Shown here: piece after piece, positions 34,255-43,674 of the stretch | Layout: each line of letters opens with the position of its first letter | How positions within the stretch are numbered: position 1 is the first letter of the stretch | From: Bifidobacterium scaligerum | Lineage (GTDB): Bacteria; Actinomycetota; Actinomycetes; Actinomycetales; Bifidobacteriaceae | Reading direction: 5' to 3' | Length of the DNA stretch: 64,000 nt | NCBI RefSeq assembly: GCF_002802865.1 | Contig: NZ_PGLQ01000008.1 | Coordinates: forward strand, 28,286-92,285 | The notes under the pieces: model-generated | Databases searched by the model: none | What the model was told of the DNA's origin: nothing | What the model saw: only the letters and a program-made list of their open reading frames with translations | Position numbers and translations under genes: made by a program

Positions 34255-35061
34255 ATGGCCAGACACGTAGGCAAGCATGGTGTACGGCGCTCAATATTGG
34301 GCGGCGTCACGGTGTTTGTCGTCATCGCGCTGACCGGTTTCCTGCTCAGCACCAACGTACGGGTCAATCGAACCGTCACCGTGACCAACGATACGGCCGA
34401 CTTGGTGGAACGCGGTGTGGACGAAGCCAATCAGCTGCAGCAGGACGTCAACGATCTGACCAAGCAGGTGACCAATCTTACCGATGCGCTGAACGCCGGC
34501 ACCAAGAATGATTCCGAAAGCAATGCCGACTCGGGGGATTCCGGCCTGATGCTGCCCGAGCTGAGTGGCGAAGGCGTCACCGTAACGCTTGACGATTCCC
34601 CGCTGTGGGAGAATGCGGTGAACAACAATGGCTCAACCGCAAACATCAATGATTACGTGATTCACCAGCAGGACGTCGAATCCGTGGTGAACGCGCTGTG
34701 GTCGGGCGGCGCCGAGGCCATGATGATCATGGACCAGCGGGTGCTGTTCAATTCGGCCGTGATCTGCTCGGGCAATGTGTTGTCGCTGCACGGTAAGAAA
34801 TACTCGCCGCCGTTCACGATTTCCGCCATCGGCGACCCGCAACAGCTGCGCGAAGCCCTCAACGATTCCAAGGCCATCGGCATTCTGAAACAGTACGTGA
34901 CCGTGTTCGGCATCGGGTACAAGGTGGAGAAAAAGGACGATTTGCGATTCCCGGCCACGGCGGCGTTGCTGCAGCAGCTGAAATACGCCACGGTGAACGG
35001 GCAGGACGAGCAGAGCGCCGGTAGCGCCGACGATTCCCAGAGCGAGGGGCAAGGACAGTAA
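34255..35061 (+). CDS. DUF881 family membrane-anchored protein
   Basis: About 268 aa with one N-terminal transmembrane helix (about residues 14-32, SILGGVTVFVVIALTGFLLS). A coiled-coil-like stretch follows (NQLQQDVNDLTKQVTNLTDALN), then the DUF881 domain (GEGVTVTLDDSP...VIHQQDVESVVNALWSGGAEAMMIMDQRV). An acidic Ser/Asp/Gln tail ends it. DUF881 proteins sit beside crgA and division genes in many Gram-positives; molecular role unknown. ATG 34255 has AGGAA 6 nt upstream; 34231 is the alternative. Followed 8 bp later by the sortase gene, so they probably form one transcript. Confidence 0.88.
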   Translation: MARHVGKHGVRRSILGGVTVFVVIALTGFLLSTNVRVNRTVTVTNDTADLVERGVDEANQLQQDVNDLTKQVTNLTDALNAGTKNDSESNADSGDSGLMLPELSGEGVTVTLDDSPLWENAVNNNGSTANINDYVIHQQDVESVVNALWSGGAEAMMIMDQRVLFNSAVICSGNVLSLHGKKYSPPFTISAIGDPQQLREALNDSKAIGILKQYVTVFGIGYKVEKKDDLRFPATAALLQQLKYATVNGQDEQSAGSADDSQSEGQGQ

Positions 35062-35069
35062 GGACAGTA

Positions 35070-36188
35070 ATGAGACACGGAAGAACCCACGTCGACATGG
35101 CTTCGACGACCCGGCGCAGCCCGATCTGGCAGGCGCTGGGCATCTTCGCCGAACTGCTGCTCACCGCAGCCGCCATCTGCGCCCTGTACATCGTCTGGCA
35201 GATGTGGTGGACCGGCGTGGAGGCCGAACAGGTGCAGAACAGCACCACAAAGTCGGTGAACTGGAGCGATCCGGGCAAAAGCGGCGGCGCGGTCAGCGTG
35301 GCCAAGGCGCAGGAGGGCGACCCGCCCGCGCAGCCCGAGAATCCGCAGTACGGCGACCTCATCGCACAGGTCTATATCCCTCGCTTCGGCTCCCAGTGGC
35401 ACCGCAACATTGTGGAGGGCACTACGCTCGAACAGCTCAATCGCCACGGATTAGGCCATTACGAAACCACGCAGCTGCCCGGCCAGATGGGCAATTTCGC
35501 GGTGGCGGGCCATCGTAACGGTTATGGCCAGCCGCTCGGCGACGTCGACAAACTGCAGGAGGGCGACGCGATCGTCATTCGTACCAAGGACTACTGGTAC
35601 GTCTACCACTACACGCGGTACGAAATCGTGCTGCCCACTGATACGTACGTCATCGCCCCCAATCCCGAAAGCCAGACTGCGGCCGCCACCAAACGTATGA
35701 TCACGTTGACCACCTGCGAGCCGAAGTACACCACGCCTACGCATCGGTGGATTAGCTACGGCGAGCTCAAGTACTGGGCCAAGGTTTCCGATGGTGTGCC
35801 TCAGGAGTTGACCACCACCGATTCGTCCGGTGCGGTGAAGTTCGCCATCAACGAGACGCCGTCGATTTCCTCGCGGATCGGATCGTTGGACAAGGTGGCG
35901 TTCGGTGCGTTGGCGCTGTGGGCGATTCTGTTCATCGCCGCCGCTGTGGCGTGGCGCTGGCCGCTGCTGCGCGCGATTCGCTTGGGTGAGCGTCGCCGTC
36001 CGGACGCCAGCATCTACGGCGGATTGCTGCGTCTGCAGCCCGGTGTGGCCCCGATTCGTTGGTTGCTGTTGATGATCCTGTTGTTCGCCGCTGCCGTTGC
36101 GCTGTTCCAATGGACATTCCCGTGGGCCGCGGCCAATATCCCCTTCCTGCAGCAGATGTCGAACTTCGTAGCCGTGCCGCAGCAGTAG
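35070..36188 (+). CDS. class E sortase
   Basis: 372-aa membrane transpeptidase that links sorted proteins to the cell wall or pilins. N-terminal helix about residues 22-46; catalytic His148 in AGHRNGYG, Cys216 in TLTTCEPKY, and Arg226 in THRW, all intact. Two further hydrophobic helices at the C-terminus (about 275-298 and 330-355) are unusual compared with compact sortases, though seen in actinobacterial class E types. Its place between DUF881 and trpG matches the actinobacterial arrangement. No sorting substrate is in the window. Confidence 0.9.
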   Translation: MRHGRTHVDMASTTRRSPIWQALGIFAELLLTAAAICALYIVWQMWWTGVEAEQVQNSTTKSVNWSDPGKSGGAVSVAKAQEGDPPAQPENPQYGDLIAQVYIPRFGSQWHRNIVEGTTLEQLNRHGLGHYETTQLPGQMGNFAVAGHRNGYGQPLGDVDKLQEGDAIVIRTKDYWYVYHYTRYEIVLPTDTYVIAPNPESQTAAATKRMITLTTCEPKYTTPTHRWISYGELKYWAKVSDGVPQELTTTDSSGAVKFAINETPSISSRIGSLDKVAFGALALWAILFIAAAVAWRWPLLRAIRLGERRRPDASIYGGLLRLQPGVAPIRWLLLMILLFAAAVALFQWTFPWAAANIPFLQQMSNFVAVPQQ

Positions 36189-36208
36189 TTTCTCAGTAGA
36201 TTCCGGCG

Positions 36209-36266
36209 GTTCTGACGGTTCTGTCGGGTTCTGTCGGGTTCTGTCGGGTTCTGTCAGTTCTGTCGG
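36209..36266. repeat. 10-bp tandem repeat GTTCTGTCGG, six units
   Basis: Six GTTCTGnC-type units of 9-10 bp in succession just past the sortase stop. Confidence 0.9.
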
Positions 36267-36283
36267 CCCCTTCCTCCCTCCCT

Positions 36284-36398
36284 TTCTGGGCATATCCGTA
36301 TGTTCTGGGCATATCCGTATGGCGAAGAGACCGTTTTTGGGCCCCTCAGCATACGTGTATGCCCAGAACCGCATTAATTGGTACGGATATGCCCAGAA
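36284..36398. repeat. four-unit palindromic element D, unrelated sequence
   Basis: TTCTGGGCATATCCGTATG occurs forward at 36284-36302 and 36303-36321. It occurs in reverse at 36350-36368 (two differences) and 36382-36398 (17 bp). Order forward, forward, reverse, reverse as in elements A-C, but the sequence is different. Confidence 0.88.
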
Positions 36399-36529
36399 CG
36401 CGTGGGATGTCCGGGACATCGTCCGGGGACGTCCGAGGAATCGGCCAGCGACGGTGGACGGTCGGGCTCATGCGGCAGCTGGGCTGAGTAGTATGACTTG
36501 CAGCAGATGTTCGCACGAAGGAGAGCCCT

Positions 36530-37174
36530 ATGACCGATTCCGCACGCATTCTGGTGGTGGACAATTACGATTCGTTCGTGTATACGATCGTCGGCTATTT
36601 GAAAACGCTGGGAGCCACGGTTGATGTGGTGCGCAACGACGCCATCGACCCCGAAACCCCCGGTGTCCTGGACGAGTATGACGGCGTGCTGATCTCTCCC
36701 GGCCCTGGCGCTCCGGCCGAATCCGGGGCCAGCGAGGGGATGATTCGCTTGGCGGCGCGTACGAACAAGCCGATGTTCGGTGTGTGTCTAGGGCTTCAGG
36801 CGCTCGCCGAAGTGTATGGGGCGACGGTGGACCATGCGCCGACCATCATGCATGGCAAAACCAGCTTGGTGGAGCATGTGGATGACGAGATTTTCGAAGG
36901 CGTGGCCAATCCGATGACCGCCACGCGCTACCATTCGCTGGCTGTGGAGCCGACTTCGGTGCCCGAAACGCTGGAAGTGACCGCATGGACTCAGGGCGAT
37001 CACATTATTCAGGGACTGCGCGTGAAGGGCAAGCCGATGTATGCGGTGCAGTTCCACCCCGAGTCCGTGATGACGCAGGATGGCTACCGTCTGCTGGCCA
37101 ACTGGTTGAAGGTCTGTGGCCAGGAGAACGCGGTGGCCAAGTCCGCCGGGCTTCAGCCGAAGGTAGTGAAGTAG
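36530..37174 (+). CDS. trpG: glutamine amidotransferase of the TrpG/PabA type
   Basis: 214-aa class I glutamine amidotransferase supplying ammonia for anthranilate or p-aminobenzoate synthesis. The catalytic Cys is in FGVCLGLQ, the oxyanion PGPG motif in ISPGPGAP, and the His-Glu pair in QFHPESV. AAGGAG is 7 nt before the start. No TrpE/PabB partner is nearby. The position next to pknB is conserved in actinobacteria (as in Mycobacterium), so the trpG name follows location; pabA is equally possible. Confidence 0.9.
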   Translation: MTDSARILVVDNYDSFVYTIVGYLKTLGATVDVVRNDAIDPETPGVLDEYDGVLISPGPGAPAESGASEGMIRLAARTNKPMFGVCLGLQALAEVYGATVDHAPTIMHGKTSLVEHVDDEIFEGVANPMTATRYHSLAVEPTSVPETLEVTAWTQGDHIIQGLRVKGKPMYAVQFHPESVMTQDGYRLLANWLKVCGQENAVAKSAGLQPKVVK

Positions 37175-37262
37175 ATAACGGTAGGTAACGCTCGGCACAG
37201 CGGCAATCGATTGAATTGATTTGTGGATGATTTAAATATGATTCGCTGTTGATGCCGACAAC

Positions 37263-37315
37263 AGAAGGGCGGTTTCCTCACCATATGACTTATATGGTGA
37301 GGAAACCGCCCTTCT
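37263..37315. terminator. 24-bp perfect hairpin between convergent trpG and pknB
   Basis: Arms 37263-37286 and 37292-37315 are perfectly complementary over 24 bp with a 5-nt loop. It lies between two convergent genes, where a bidirectional terminator is expected, but neither strand has a T run afterwards. Confidence 0.75.
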
Positions 37316-37347
37316 TCCGTAATGGGTTGGCTATCGGCCGCTACCGA

Positions 37348-39423
37348 TTACTGCTGCTTGGTGGCATCGCCATCGCTCTTATTCGTATCCGAGTTCGTCT
37401 CGGTGTTGGTATTCGGCGTGGTCGTTGTGGCCTTCGTCGTAATCGTGACGGTCGAACCGGCGTCCACCTGCGAACCGGCGGCAGGATTCATGCCGACCAC
37501 GACGGCGTTGGACGTAGGACCGCTGACATTCACGTTGAAGCCGGCGGCCTGCAGCATCAGCTTTGCGGTCACCACATCAACACTGCCATCGGTGGCGACC
37601 GACGGCACCGTGGCCTGCTCCTTGCCGGTGGACACCCAGATGGTAATCGTGCCGCCCTGCTCGATGGACGACCCCTCACCCGGATCCACGCGCGTGATGG
37701 AGCCTTCCGGCACGGTGTCCGAAGTCTCGGATTCCACCACGAAGTTGAAGCTCGAATACTGCGCCAGCACCGAATCCTTCGGCTGACCCACCAGGTTGCT
37801 CGGCACCTTGGTCATGCCGGTGGACACCCACAGCGTGATCGTGGAGCCCTTGGTGGCGTTCTGACCGGCCACCGGGTCGGTGCGGGTCACCATATCCTTG
37901 GCCACGGAGTCACTGTCTTCGGTCTTCACATTGGCGCTCACCTTGAAACCGGCATCCTCCAGCATGGAGCGCGCCTCATCCTGGCTGCGCTTGGTCACAT
38001 CCGGAATCTGCGTGGACTGCGGGCCGGCGGAGAACCACACCTGCACCTTGGAGCCCTTCTCCACCTTGGAACCGGCCTTCGGGCTCATCTTGGTGCAGGT
38101 ACCTTCCGGCTCGGTGGAATCGGTATCCTGCTTCGCCACCATGGTCAGACCCAAGGCCTCAAGCTTCGCCTGAATACCGTCCTTGGAGGTGGATGTGGTG
38201 CATTCTGGAATCGTCACCGTTTCCGCGGTGCTCTGGTTGGAGCCGGGCTTGAGCGCGAAGATCGCGCCCACCACGATCAGCGCCACCACAACGGCAGCGG
38301 CGATCGAAGCGATGATGATCTTCTTACGCTTCTTGGCCTTGGCCGCCTGCGCACGCTGCTGGGCCCGAGAGCGCAACGCCTCGGCATTGGCGGCATTCGG
38401 TGCGATCTGCTCGAACTGGCCGGTGGCCGGATTGAACGCCTGCGTAGGCTGGCCGCTGCCGGGCGTCATCGGCACGGTGGGCTGATCGCGTTCGGCCTCC
38501 TTACGCGCCTTCACATTCGACAGGTCGGTCAACGGATTGAACGCGGCCGCCACCGGCACACCGCCGTTCATATAGGTCAGGATATCGGTTTTGAACTCGG
38601 CTGCCGTGGCGTACCGGTTCTGACGGTCCTTGGCCATGGCCTTGGCACAGATCGAATCCCACATCTTCGGCAGACCCGGCACCACCGCGCTCGGCGGCGT
38701 GGCCACTTCGGAGACGTGCTGGTAGGCGATGGCCACCGCCGAATCGCCGGTGAACGGCGGACGTCCGGTGAGCATTTCGTACAGCACGCAACCGGCCGAG
38801 TACAGGTCGGAGCGCATGTCCACGGTCTCACCGCGCGCCTGTTCGGGGGAGAGGTACTGTGCAGTGCCCACCACGCCCTGCGACTGGGTCATCGTGGCTG
38901 CCGAATCATCCAGAGCGCGGGCGATGCCGAAGTCCATCACCTTGACCACGCCCTGCTCGGAAATCATGATGTTGCCGGGCTTGATGTCGCGGTGGATGAT
39001 GCCCATGCGGTGCGAGTAGTCGAGCGCGTTGAGCACACCGAGCATCACCTGTTCGCTGTCGCGCTGGCTCAGGGCGCCGTTCACCTTCAGGATGTCGCGC
39101 AGGGTCTGGCCCTTGACGTACTCCATCACGATATACGGCAGACGCTCGGTTTCGCCGTTTTCGCCGTAGACCGCCTCTTCACCGGAATCGTAGATGTTGA
39201 CGATGTTCGGGTTGTTCATCTGGGCGACGGCGTGCGCCTCACGGCGGAAACGCGCCAGGAAGATATCGTCGTTGGCCAGATCGGCGCGCATGATCTTCAC
39301 GGCCACGGTACGGCCCAGACGGGTGTCGAGGGCCACGTGGACCTCGGCCATGCCGCCACGACCGATGAGCTGGCCAAGCTGGTAGCGTCCGCCGGCCAAT
39401 GCGGTGGGCATACTCGTGCTCAT
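37348..39423 (-). CDS. pknB: PASTA-domain Ser/Thr kinase PknB
   Basis: 691-aa transmembrane kinase. Kinase domain residues about 14-275 with GRGGMAEVH, catalytic HRDIKPGN and DFGIA. An Ala/Lys juxtamembrane stretch precedes the helix IIIASIAAAVVVALIVVGAIFAL (about 368-390). Four PASTA-type repeats (about 400-660) face outward and would bind peptidoglycan fragments; a Thr/Asn/Ser tail ends it. The start overlaps the pknA stop by 4 nt (ATGA), so translation is coupled. PknB regulates wall synthesis and division in actinobacteria. Confidence 0.96.
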   Translation of the reverse strand: MSTSMPTALAGGRYQLGQLIGRGGMAEVHVALDTRLGRTVAVKIMRADLANDDIFLARFRREAHAVAQMNNPNIVNIYDSGEEAVYGENGETERLPYIVMEYVKGQTLRDILKVNGALSQRDSEQVMLGVLNALDYSHRMGIIHRDIKPGNIMISEQGVVKVMDFGIARALDDSAATMTQSQGVVGTAQYLSPEQARGETVDMRSDLYSAGCVLYEMLTGRPPFTGDSAVAIAYQHVSEVATPPSAVVPGLPKMWDSICAKAMAKDRQNRYATAAEFKTDILTYMNGGVPVAAAFNPLTDLSNVKARKEAERDQPTVPMTPGSGQPTQAFNPATGQFEQIAPNAANAEALRSRAQQRAQAAKAKKRKKIIIASIAAAVVVALIVVGAIFALKPGSNQSTAETVTIPECTTSTSKDGIQAKLEALGLTMVAKQDTDSTEPEGTCTKMSPKAGSKVEKGSKVQVWFSAGPQSTQIPDVTKRSQDEARSMLEDAGFKVSANVKTEDSDSVAKDMVTRTDPVAGQNATKGSTITLWVSTGMTKVPSNLVGQPKDSVLAQYSSFNFVVESETSDTVPEGSITRVDPGEGSSIEQGGTITIWVSTGKEQATVPSVATDGSVDVVTAKLMLQAAGFNVNVSGPTSNAVVVGMNPAAGSQVDAGSTVTITTKATTTTPNTNTETNSDTNKSDGDATKQQ

Positions 39424-40367
39424 TGTTTCCCTCCCAATCTTGAGACCGGAGTCTCCAAAACGATGCGTGGCGTGCTGGTCACCCTGCGCGGCAGTCGTCC
39501 GCCGGACGACACCACAGTGGTATCCGCCATTTCGGTCTGCTGATCAAGCAGTCGACGTTCGATACGCGCCAGCGTGCGGGACACCACCAGCGCATCCTTC
39601 GGCCGATCCAGCGGATCCTTGGCCAGCATCGACATTACGAATTCACGAAGCTGTACGTCCACCGTGTCCGGCAGCGGCGGCACCGGATCGTTCACATGGG
39701 CGGCGGCGATATCCACCGGCGTGGCACCGGTGAACGGACGGTGCCCGGCAAGCCCCTCGTAAGCCACCACGCCCAGCGAGTAGATGTCCGACTGGGGTGT
39801 GGCCTGCTGGCCCTGCGCCTGTTCGGGTGAGATGTACTGTGCGGTGCCCACCACCATGCCATCCTGGGTGATCTGCCCTTGGCCGGTGGAATAGCTGACG
39901 CCGAAATCAGTGATTTTGACTTCGCCGGAATCGGAAACCATGATGTTCGCCGGCTTGACGTCACGGTGAATCACACCGTGCGAATGCGCCACGAACAGCC
40001 CGCGGGCCGTCTGAATAAGAATCGGCAGCAGTTCGGTGGGGTCCATCGCGCCCTTCTCGTGGAACAGCGCCGCCAGCGAACGGGACGGCACATATTCCAT
40101 GATGAGGAAGCCGATGCCGTCATGCTCGTAGTATTCGAACAACGCGGCGATATTCGGATGCGCCAGATTGGCGGAATTGTGGGCTTCAGCGCGCAGACGG
40201 CGCAGCTTGGCCTCCGCATTGGTCATATCCGAGCGCAACGCCTTGATGGCCACTTCGCGTCCGAGCTGGATATCGTAGCCCTTCCACACTTCGCCCATGC
40301 CGCCCTGCGCCAAGCGAGCATCAAGGCGGTATCGGCGGTGGATCAACTGTCCTTCGATAAGTTTCAC
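39420..40367 (-). CDS. pknA: Ser/Thr kinase PknA
   Basis: 315-aa kinase lacking a membrane helix. Motifs: AQGGMGEVW glycine loop, VIHRDVKPAN catalytic loop, TDFGVSYS activation segment start and GTAQYISPEQ. Beyond the kinase domain (about residue 275) comes a short basic tail; mycobacterial PknA has a transmembrane helix there, so this form looks cytosolic. It overlaps pknB and pbpA by 4 nt each. Likely phosphorylates division proteins and cross-talks with PknB (inference from family). Confidence 0.94.
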   Translation of the reverse strand: MKLIEGQLIHRRYRLDARLAQGGMGEVWKGYDIQLGREVAIKALRSDMTNAEAKLRRLRAEAHNSANLAHPNIAALFEYYEHDGIGFLIMEYVPSRSLAALFHEKGAMDPTELLPILIQTARGLFVAHSHGVIHRDVKPANIMVSDSGEVKITDFGVSYSTGQGQITQDGMVVGTAQYISPEQAQGQQATPQSDIYSLGVVAYEGLAGHRPFTGATPVDIAAAHVNDPVPPLPDTVDVQLREFVMSMLAKDPLDRPKDALVVSRTLARIERRLLDQQTEMADTTVVSSGGRLPRRVTSTPRIVLETPVSRLGGKQ

Positions 40368-41830
40368 TGCTGTAGAGCCTCCTCAATCATCGCGCGCATG
40401 ATCGGGCCAGCGGCGAACGAACCATACAGGTCGGTGTTGTGCACCACCACGGCCACGGCAATCTGCGGATTGTCTGCCGGTGCGAAACCAATCACCCAGC
40501 CATCGATGGAGCTGTTGTCGGTGCCGATCTGCGCGGTACCGGTTTTGGCGGCCACGGTGACACCATCGATGGCCAGCTGCGGATTGGCGTCGGTGACCAC
40601 ATGCTCCATCATTTCGGTGAGCTTGTCGGCGGTATCCTTGCTGAACGCGATGCCCATGCTCTGGGCCTTGGTCTGCGACAGCACCGTCAAATCGGCGGCA
40701 CGGACGCGATCGACCAGCGTCGGCTGCATCACCTTGCCGTTATTGGCGATCGCCTGCGCCACCATCGCCATCTGCAGCGGCGTGGCGGTGGTGTCTCCCT
40801 GCCCGATCGAAGCCAGCGCCAGACGGTCGTCGGTCAGATCGGTGGGGAATGTAGAGGCGGTGGCCTTCATCGGGGTGCCGGTGGCGTCGCTGCCATCAAT
40901 GGTGATGGTGCTGCCGAATCCCAGCGAGGTGGCCATATCGCTGACCGTGTCTGAGCCGAGCTTGACGCCCAGCTGCGCGAATGCGGTGTTTGAGGACCAT
41001 GCGATCGCGTTCTGCAACGTGATCTGACCGTTGGTGCCGTTGGCCTGCGTGGTGGCGTTCGGCAACTGGGTCGCCGTGCCGGGCAGGGTATAGGTCTCGC
41101 CGGCGGGGATCTGCGTATCGGTCTGGTATTTGCCGGTCTCCAGAGCCGCGGCTGCCACGATGGTCTTGAACGTGGAGCCGGGCGGGTAAAGCTGTGAGGT
41201 GGCGCGGTTGATCAACGGGCTGTTGGCACCGGCTGCCAGCTCGGTGTAGGCCTTGGTGGCGGCCTCCGTGTCATGGGTGGCCAGCATATTCGGGTCGTAG
41301 CTCGGCGTGGACGCCATGGCCAGAATGCGGCCGCTGGACACCTCGATCGCCACAGCCGCACCGTCTCTGTTGCCCAGCTGGTCGTAGGCCACCTGCTGGA
41401 GCTTGGGATCGATGGACGTTTCGATGGACGCGCCCTGATTCACTGAGCCGGTGAGCATGGCCTTGGCCCGCTGCCAGATCAGGGAGTCGGCCTCGCCGTT
41501 CAGCAGTGTGCTGCGTGACGCTTCAATGCCGCGGTCGGCGGGCTGGTTGATGGAGAAGAATCCGGTGATGGGTGCGTACAACGGGCCGTTCGAATAGGTG
41601 CGCTGGTACTTGAACGCATCGTTGACCGGTTCGGATTTGGCCATCACGGTGCCGTCCGATGCCAGAATCGCACCACGGTAAGCGCCGAGCTGATGGTACA
41701 GGGAACGTGCGTTGCGCGAATCGTTGTTCAGTACGTTGACGCGCACGGCCATGATGATGGTGGAGGAGATGCCCAGCACCACGAACAAGGCGACTACGGC
41801 CGTAAACAGTTGACGGAGATATTTGTTCAT
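40364..41830 (-). CDS. pbpA: class B penicillin-binding protein PbpA
   Basis: 488-aa peptidoglycan transpeptidase. An N-terminal anchor helix spans about residues 8-30. The active-site SxxK is STFK in PPGSTFKT (about 219), the SxN is SSN in IAWSSNTAF, and KTGTA is near 428. It belongs with RodA/FtsW polymerase encoded just upstream (4-nt overlap). Length and motif order match actinobacterial PbpA. Confidence 0.96.
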   Translation of the reverse strand: MNKYLRQLFTAVVALFVVLGISSTIIMAVRVNVLNNDSRNARSLYHQLGAYRGAILASDGTVMAKSEPVNDAFKYQRTYSNGPLYAPITGFFSINQPADRGIEASRSTLLNGEADSLIWQRAKAMLTGSVNQGASIETSIDPKLQQVAYDQLGNRDGAAVAIEVSSGRILAMASTPSYDPNMLATHDTEAATKAYTELAAGANSPLINRATSQLYPPGSTFKTIVAAAALETGKYQTDTQIPAGETYTLPGTATQLPNATTQANGTNGQITLQNAIAWSSNTAFAQLGVKLGSDTVSDMATSLGFGSTITIDGSDATGTPMKATASTFPTDLTDDRLALASIGQGDTTATPLQMAMVAQAIANNGKVMQPTLVDRVRAADLTVLSQTKAQSMGIAFSKDTADKLTEMMEHVVTDANPQLAIDGVTVAAKTGTAQIGTDNSSIDGWVIGFAPADNPQIAVAVVVHNTDLYGSFAAGPIMRAMIEEALQQ

Positions 41831-43674
41831 ACGCGATTACCTCCGTTTACGGGAGGCAGAGGGGGAAGCGGTCCGGTTGCCGTATGTGCCGTCGTGTGCG
41901 CTGCGTGAGCGGCATGTGCCGCATGATGATGCTTCGGCTGCGGCGGGGCCATCGGATCGTCGTTGTCGTAATACGCTTGCGTGGTGATGTCGGTAATGGG
42001 ATCGTCGTTGCCGGTGCGCGCTGCGGCCGGAGCCGTTGGGATGGCGAACGAGGCGGGCAGGTCATGGGTGTCAGGTGTGTCGCCCGGACGAGTCGTGGGC
42101 GCCGGCTTGGGCGAGGGGGCTGCGGCTGGGGGCAGCGGAGCGACGTGACCTGCGGGCACATCGTACCGGTCAGGTGCCTGTTGGGTGATGTCGATAATCG
42201 AATCATCGCTTGGATCGTCGGCATCAGCGGTGTCATCCGGGTCGTCGCCGACGACGGCACCGCCCTGCGGACGGGCGATCGGCTCGGTGGCGTTCGCATT
42301 GGCGCGGGCCTCAAGCTCCTTGTCTCGCAGAACCGCCAGAGCTTCGTACTGGAAGGCCTTCGACGTCATCTCCGGCTCGGGCGAGTTCGCCGCATCGGAA
42401 ATGACGATGAGCAGCGCGGCGAGAATGAAGTTGGCGATCAGGCTGGAGCCGCCGGCCGCCATATACGGCAGGGTCAGACCGGTGAGCGGGATGACCAGCG
42501 TGATGCCGCCCACCACGGTGAACACCTGGAAGGCCATCGTGAACACCAGTCCGGATGCGAGCAGCTTGCCGAACCCGTCCTTGATCTTCATCGCGGTGAT
42601 GAGCCCGGACACCACGATCAGCAGGTAGATGACCAGAATGGCCATCACGCCGGTGAGTCCCAGCTCCTCGCCAAGCGAGGCGTAGATGAAGTCCGAGTTG
42701 GCGAACGTGGTCAGCGCCGGGTGCCCCTGGCCGAGCCCGGTGCCGAGCATACCGCCGGAAGCCAGGCCGAAGATGCCGGTCACCAGCTGCCACGAGCCGC
42801 CGTATGGCTTGTTGTACTGCTCATTGCTGAACGGATGCAGCCAGGCGTCCACGCGCTGGCCCACGTGGCTGAACACGCTGGCAGCCAGCACCGCGCCGAC
42901 GGCGAAGGCGAGCAGACCGATCACAATCCAGCTTTTACGGCCGGTGGCCACATACAGCATCGCCACGAACATGGCGAAGAACATCAGCGAAGTGCCCAGA
43001 TCATGCTGCATGATGAGCACGCCCATCGAGGCGAACCACACGATGATGATCGGGCCCAGATCCTTGATGCGCGGCAGCTGGAGTCCCAGGAACTTCTTGC
43101 CGCCCACGGCCAGCTGGTCGCGGTGATCGAACAGGTACGCGGCGAAGAAGAACGCGAGGAACAGCTTGGCGAATTCGCCCGGCTGGAACTGGCCCAACCC
43201 GGGGAGCCTGACCCAGATACGTGCGCCGTTGACCTCCTGGCCGAGCACGGGCAGCATCGGGGAGAGCAACAGCACCAGGCCCACCACCATCGAAACATAG
43301 GAGAATCGACGCAGGACGCGGTAATCCTTCAGGAAGATGATGATCAGGGCAGATAAGACGATGGCGATGCACAGCCAGGTCAGTTGGCGCATGGCCACTG
43401 CGGTATCCATGCTCTGATCGATGCGGGCGATCATCGTCACGCCGGTGGCGGTGAGCAGCAGCACGCACGGCAGCACCAGTTGGCTGGCATACGGCTGGAA
43501 ATGCACCATCAATCCCCACAGCACCAGAAACAGCGCTGCCACCACACCCAGCATGGTGGCGTATTGCGCCGGAAACGATCCGGTGGTGCGCTGGAACATC
43601 TGAATGAATGCCAGCGCGCTGATCGCCATGGCGATCAGCAACAGGAATATCTGGCGGAAACGGGTAGCGATCAT
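41827..43674 (-). CDS. rodA: SEDS-family glycan polymerase RodA/FtsW
   Basis: 615-aa membrane protein with about 12 helices in residues 1-435, carrying SEDS landmarks (GARIWVRLPGLGQFQPGEFAKL, TGLTLPYMAAGGSSLIANF). It polymerises lipid II into glycan strands with PbpA. The C-terminal 175 residues are a cytoplasmic Pro/Asp/His-rich tail with DDTADADDPSDDS, longer than usual and a possible phosphorylation target for the neighbouring kinases (inference). Overlaps pbpA and pstP by 4 nt. Confidence 0.95.
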   Translation of the reverse strand: MIATRFRQIFLLLIAMAISALAFIQMFQRTTGSFPAQYATMLGVVAALFLVLWGLMVHFQPYASQLVLPCVLLLTATGVTMIARIDQSMDTAVAMRQLTWLCIAIVLSALIIIFLKDYRVLRRFSYVSMVVGLVLLLSPMLPVLGQEVNGARIWVRLPGLGQFQPGEFAKLFLAFFFAAYLFDHRDQLAVGGKKFLGLQLPRIKDLGPIIIVWFASMGVLIMQHDLGTSLMFFAMFVAMLYVATGRKSWIVIGLLAFAVGAVLAASVFSHVGQRVDAWLHPFSNEQYNKPYGGSWQLVTGIFGLASGGMLGTGLGQGHPALTTFANSDFIYASLGEELGLTGVMAILVIYLLIVVSGLITAMKIKDGFGKLLASGLVFTMAFQVFTVVGGITLVIPLTGLTLPYMAAGGSSLIANFILAALLIVISDAANSPEPEMTSKAFQYEALAVLRDKELEARANANATEPIARPQGGAVVGDDPDDTADADDPSDDSIIDITQQAPDRYDVPAGHVAPLPPAAAPSPKPAPTTRPGDTPDTHDLPASFAIPTAPAAARTGNDDPITDITTQAYYDNDDPMAPPQPKHHHAAHAAHAAHTTAHTATGPLPPLPPVNGGNRV

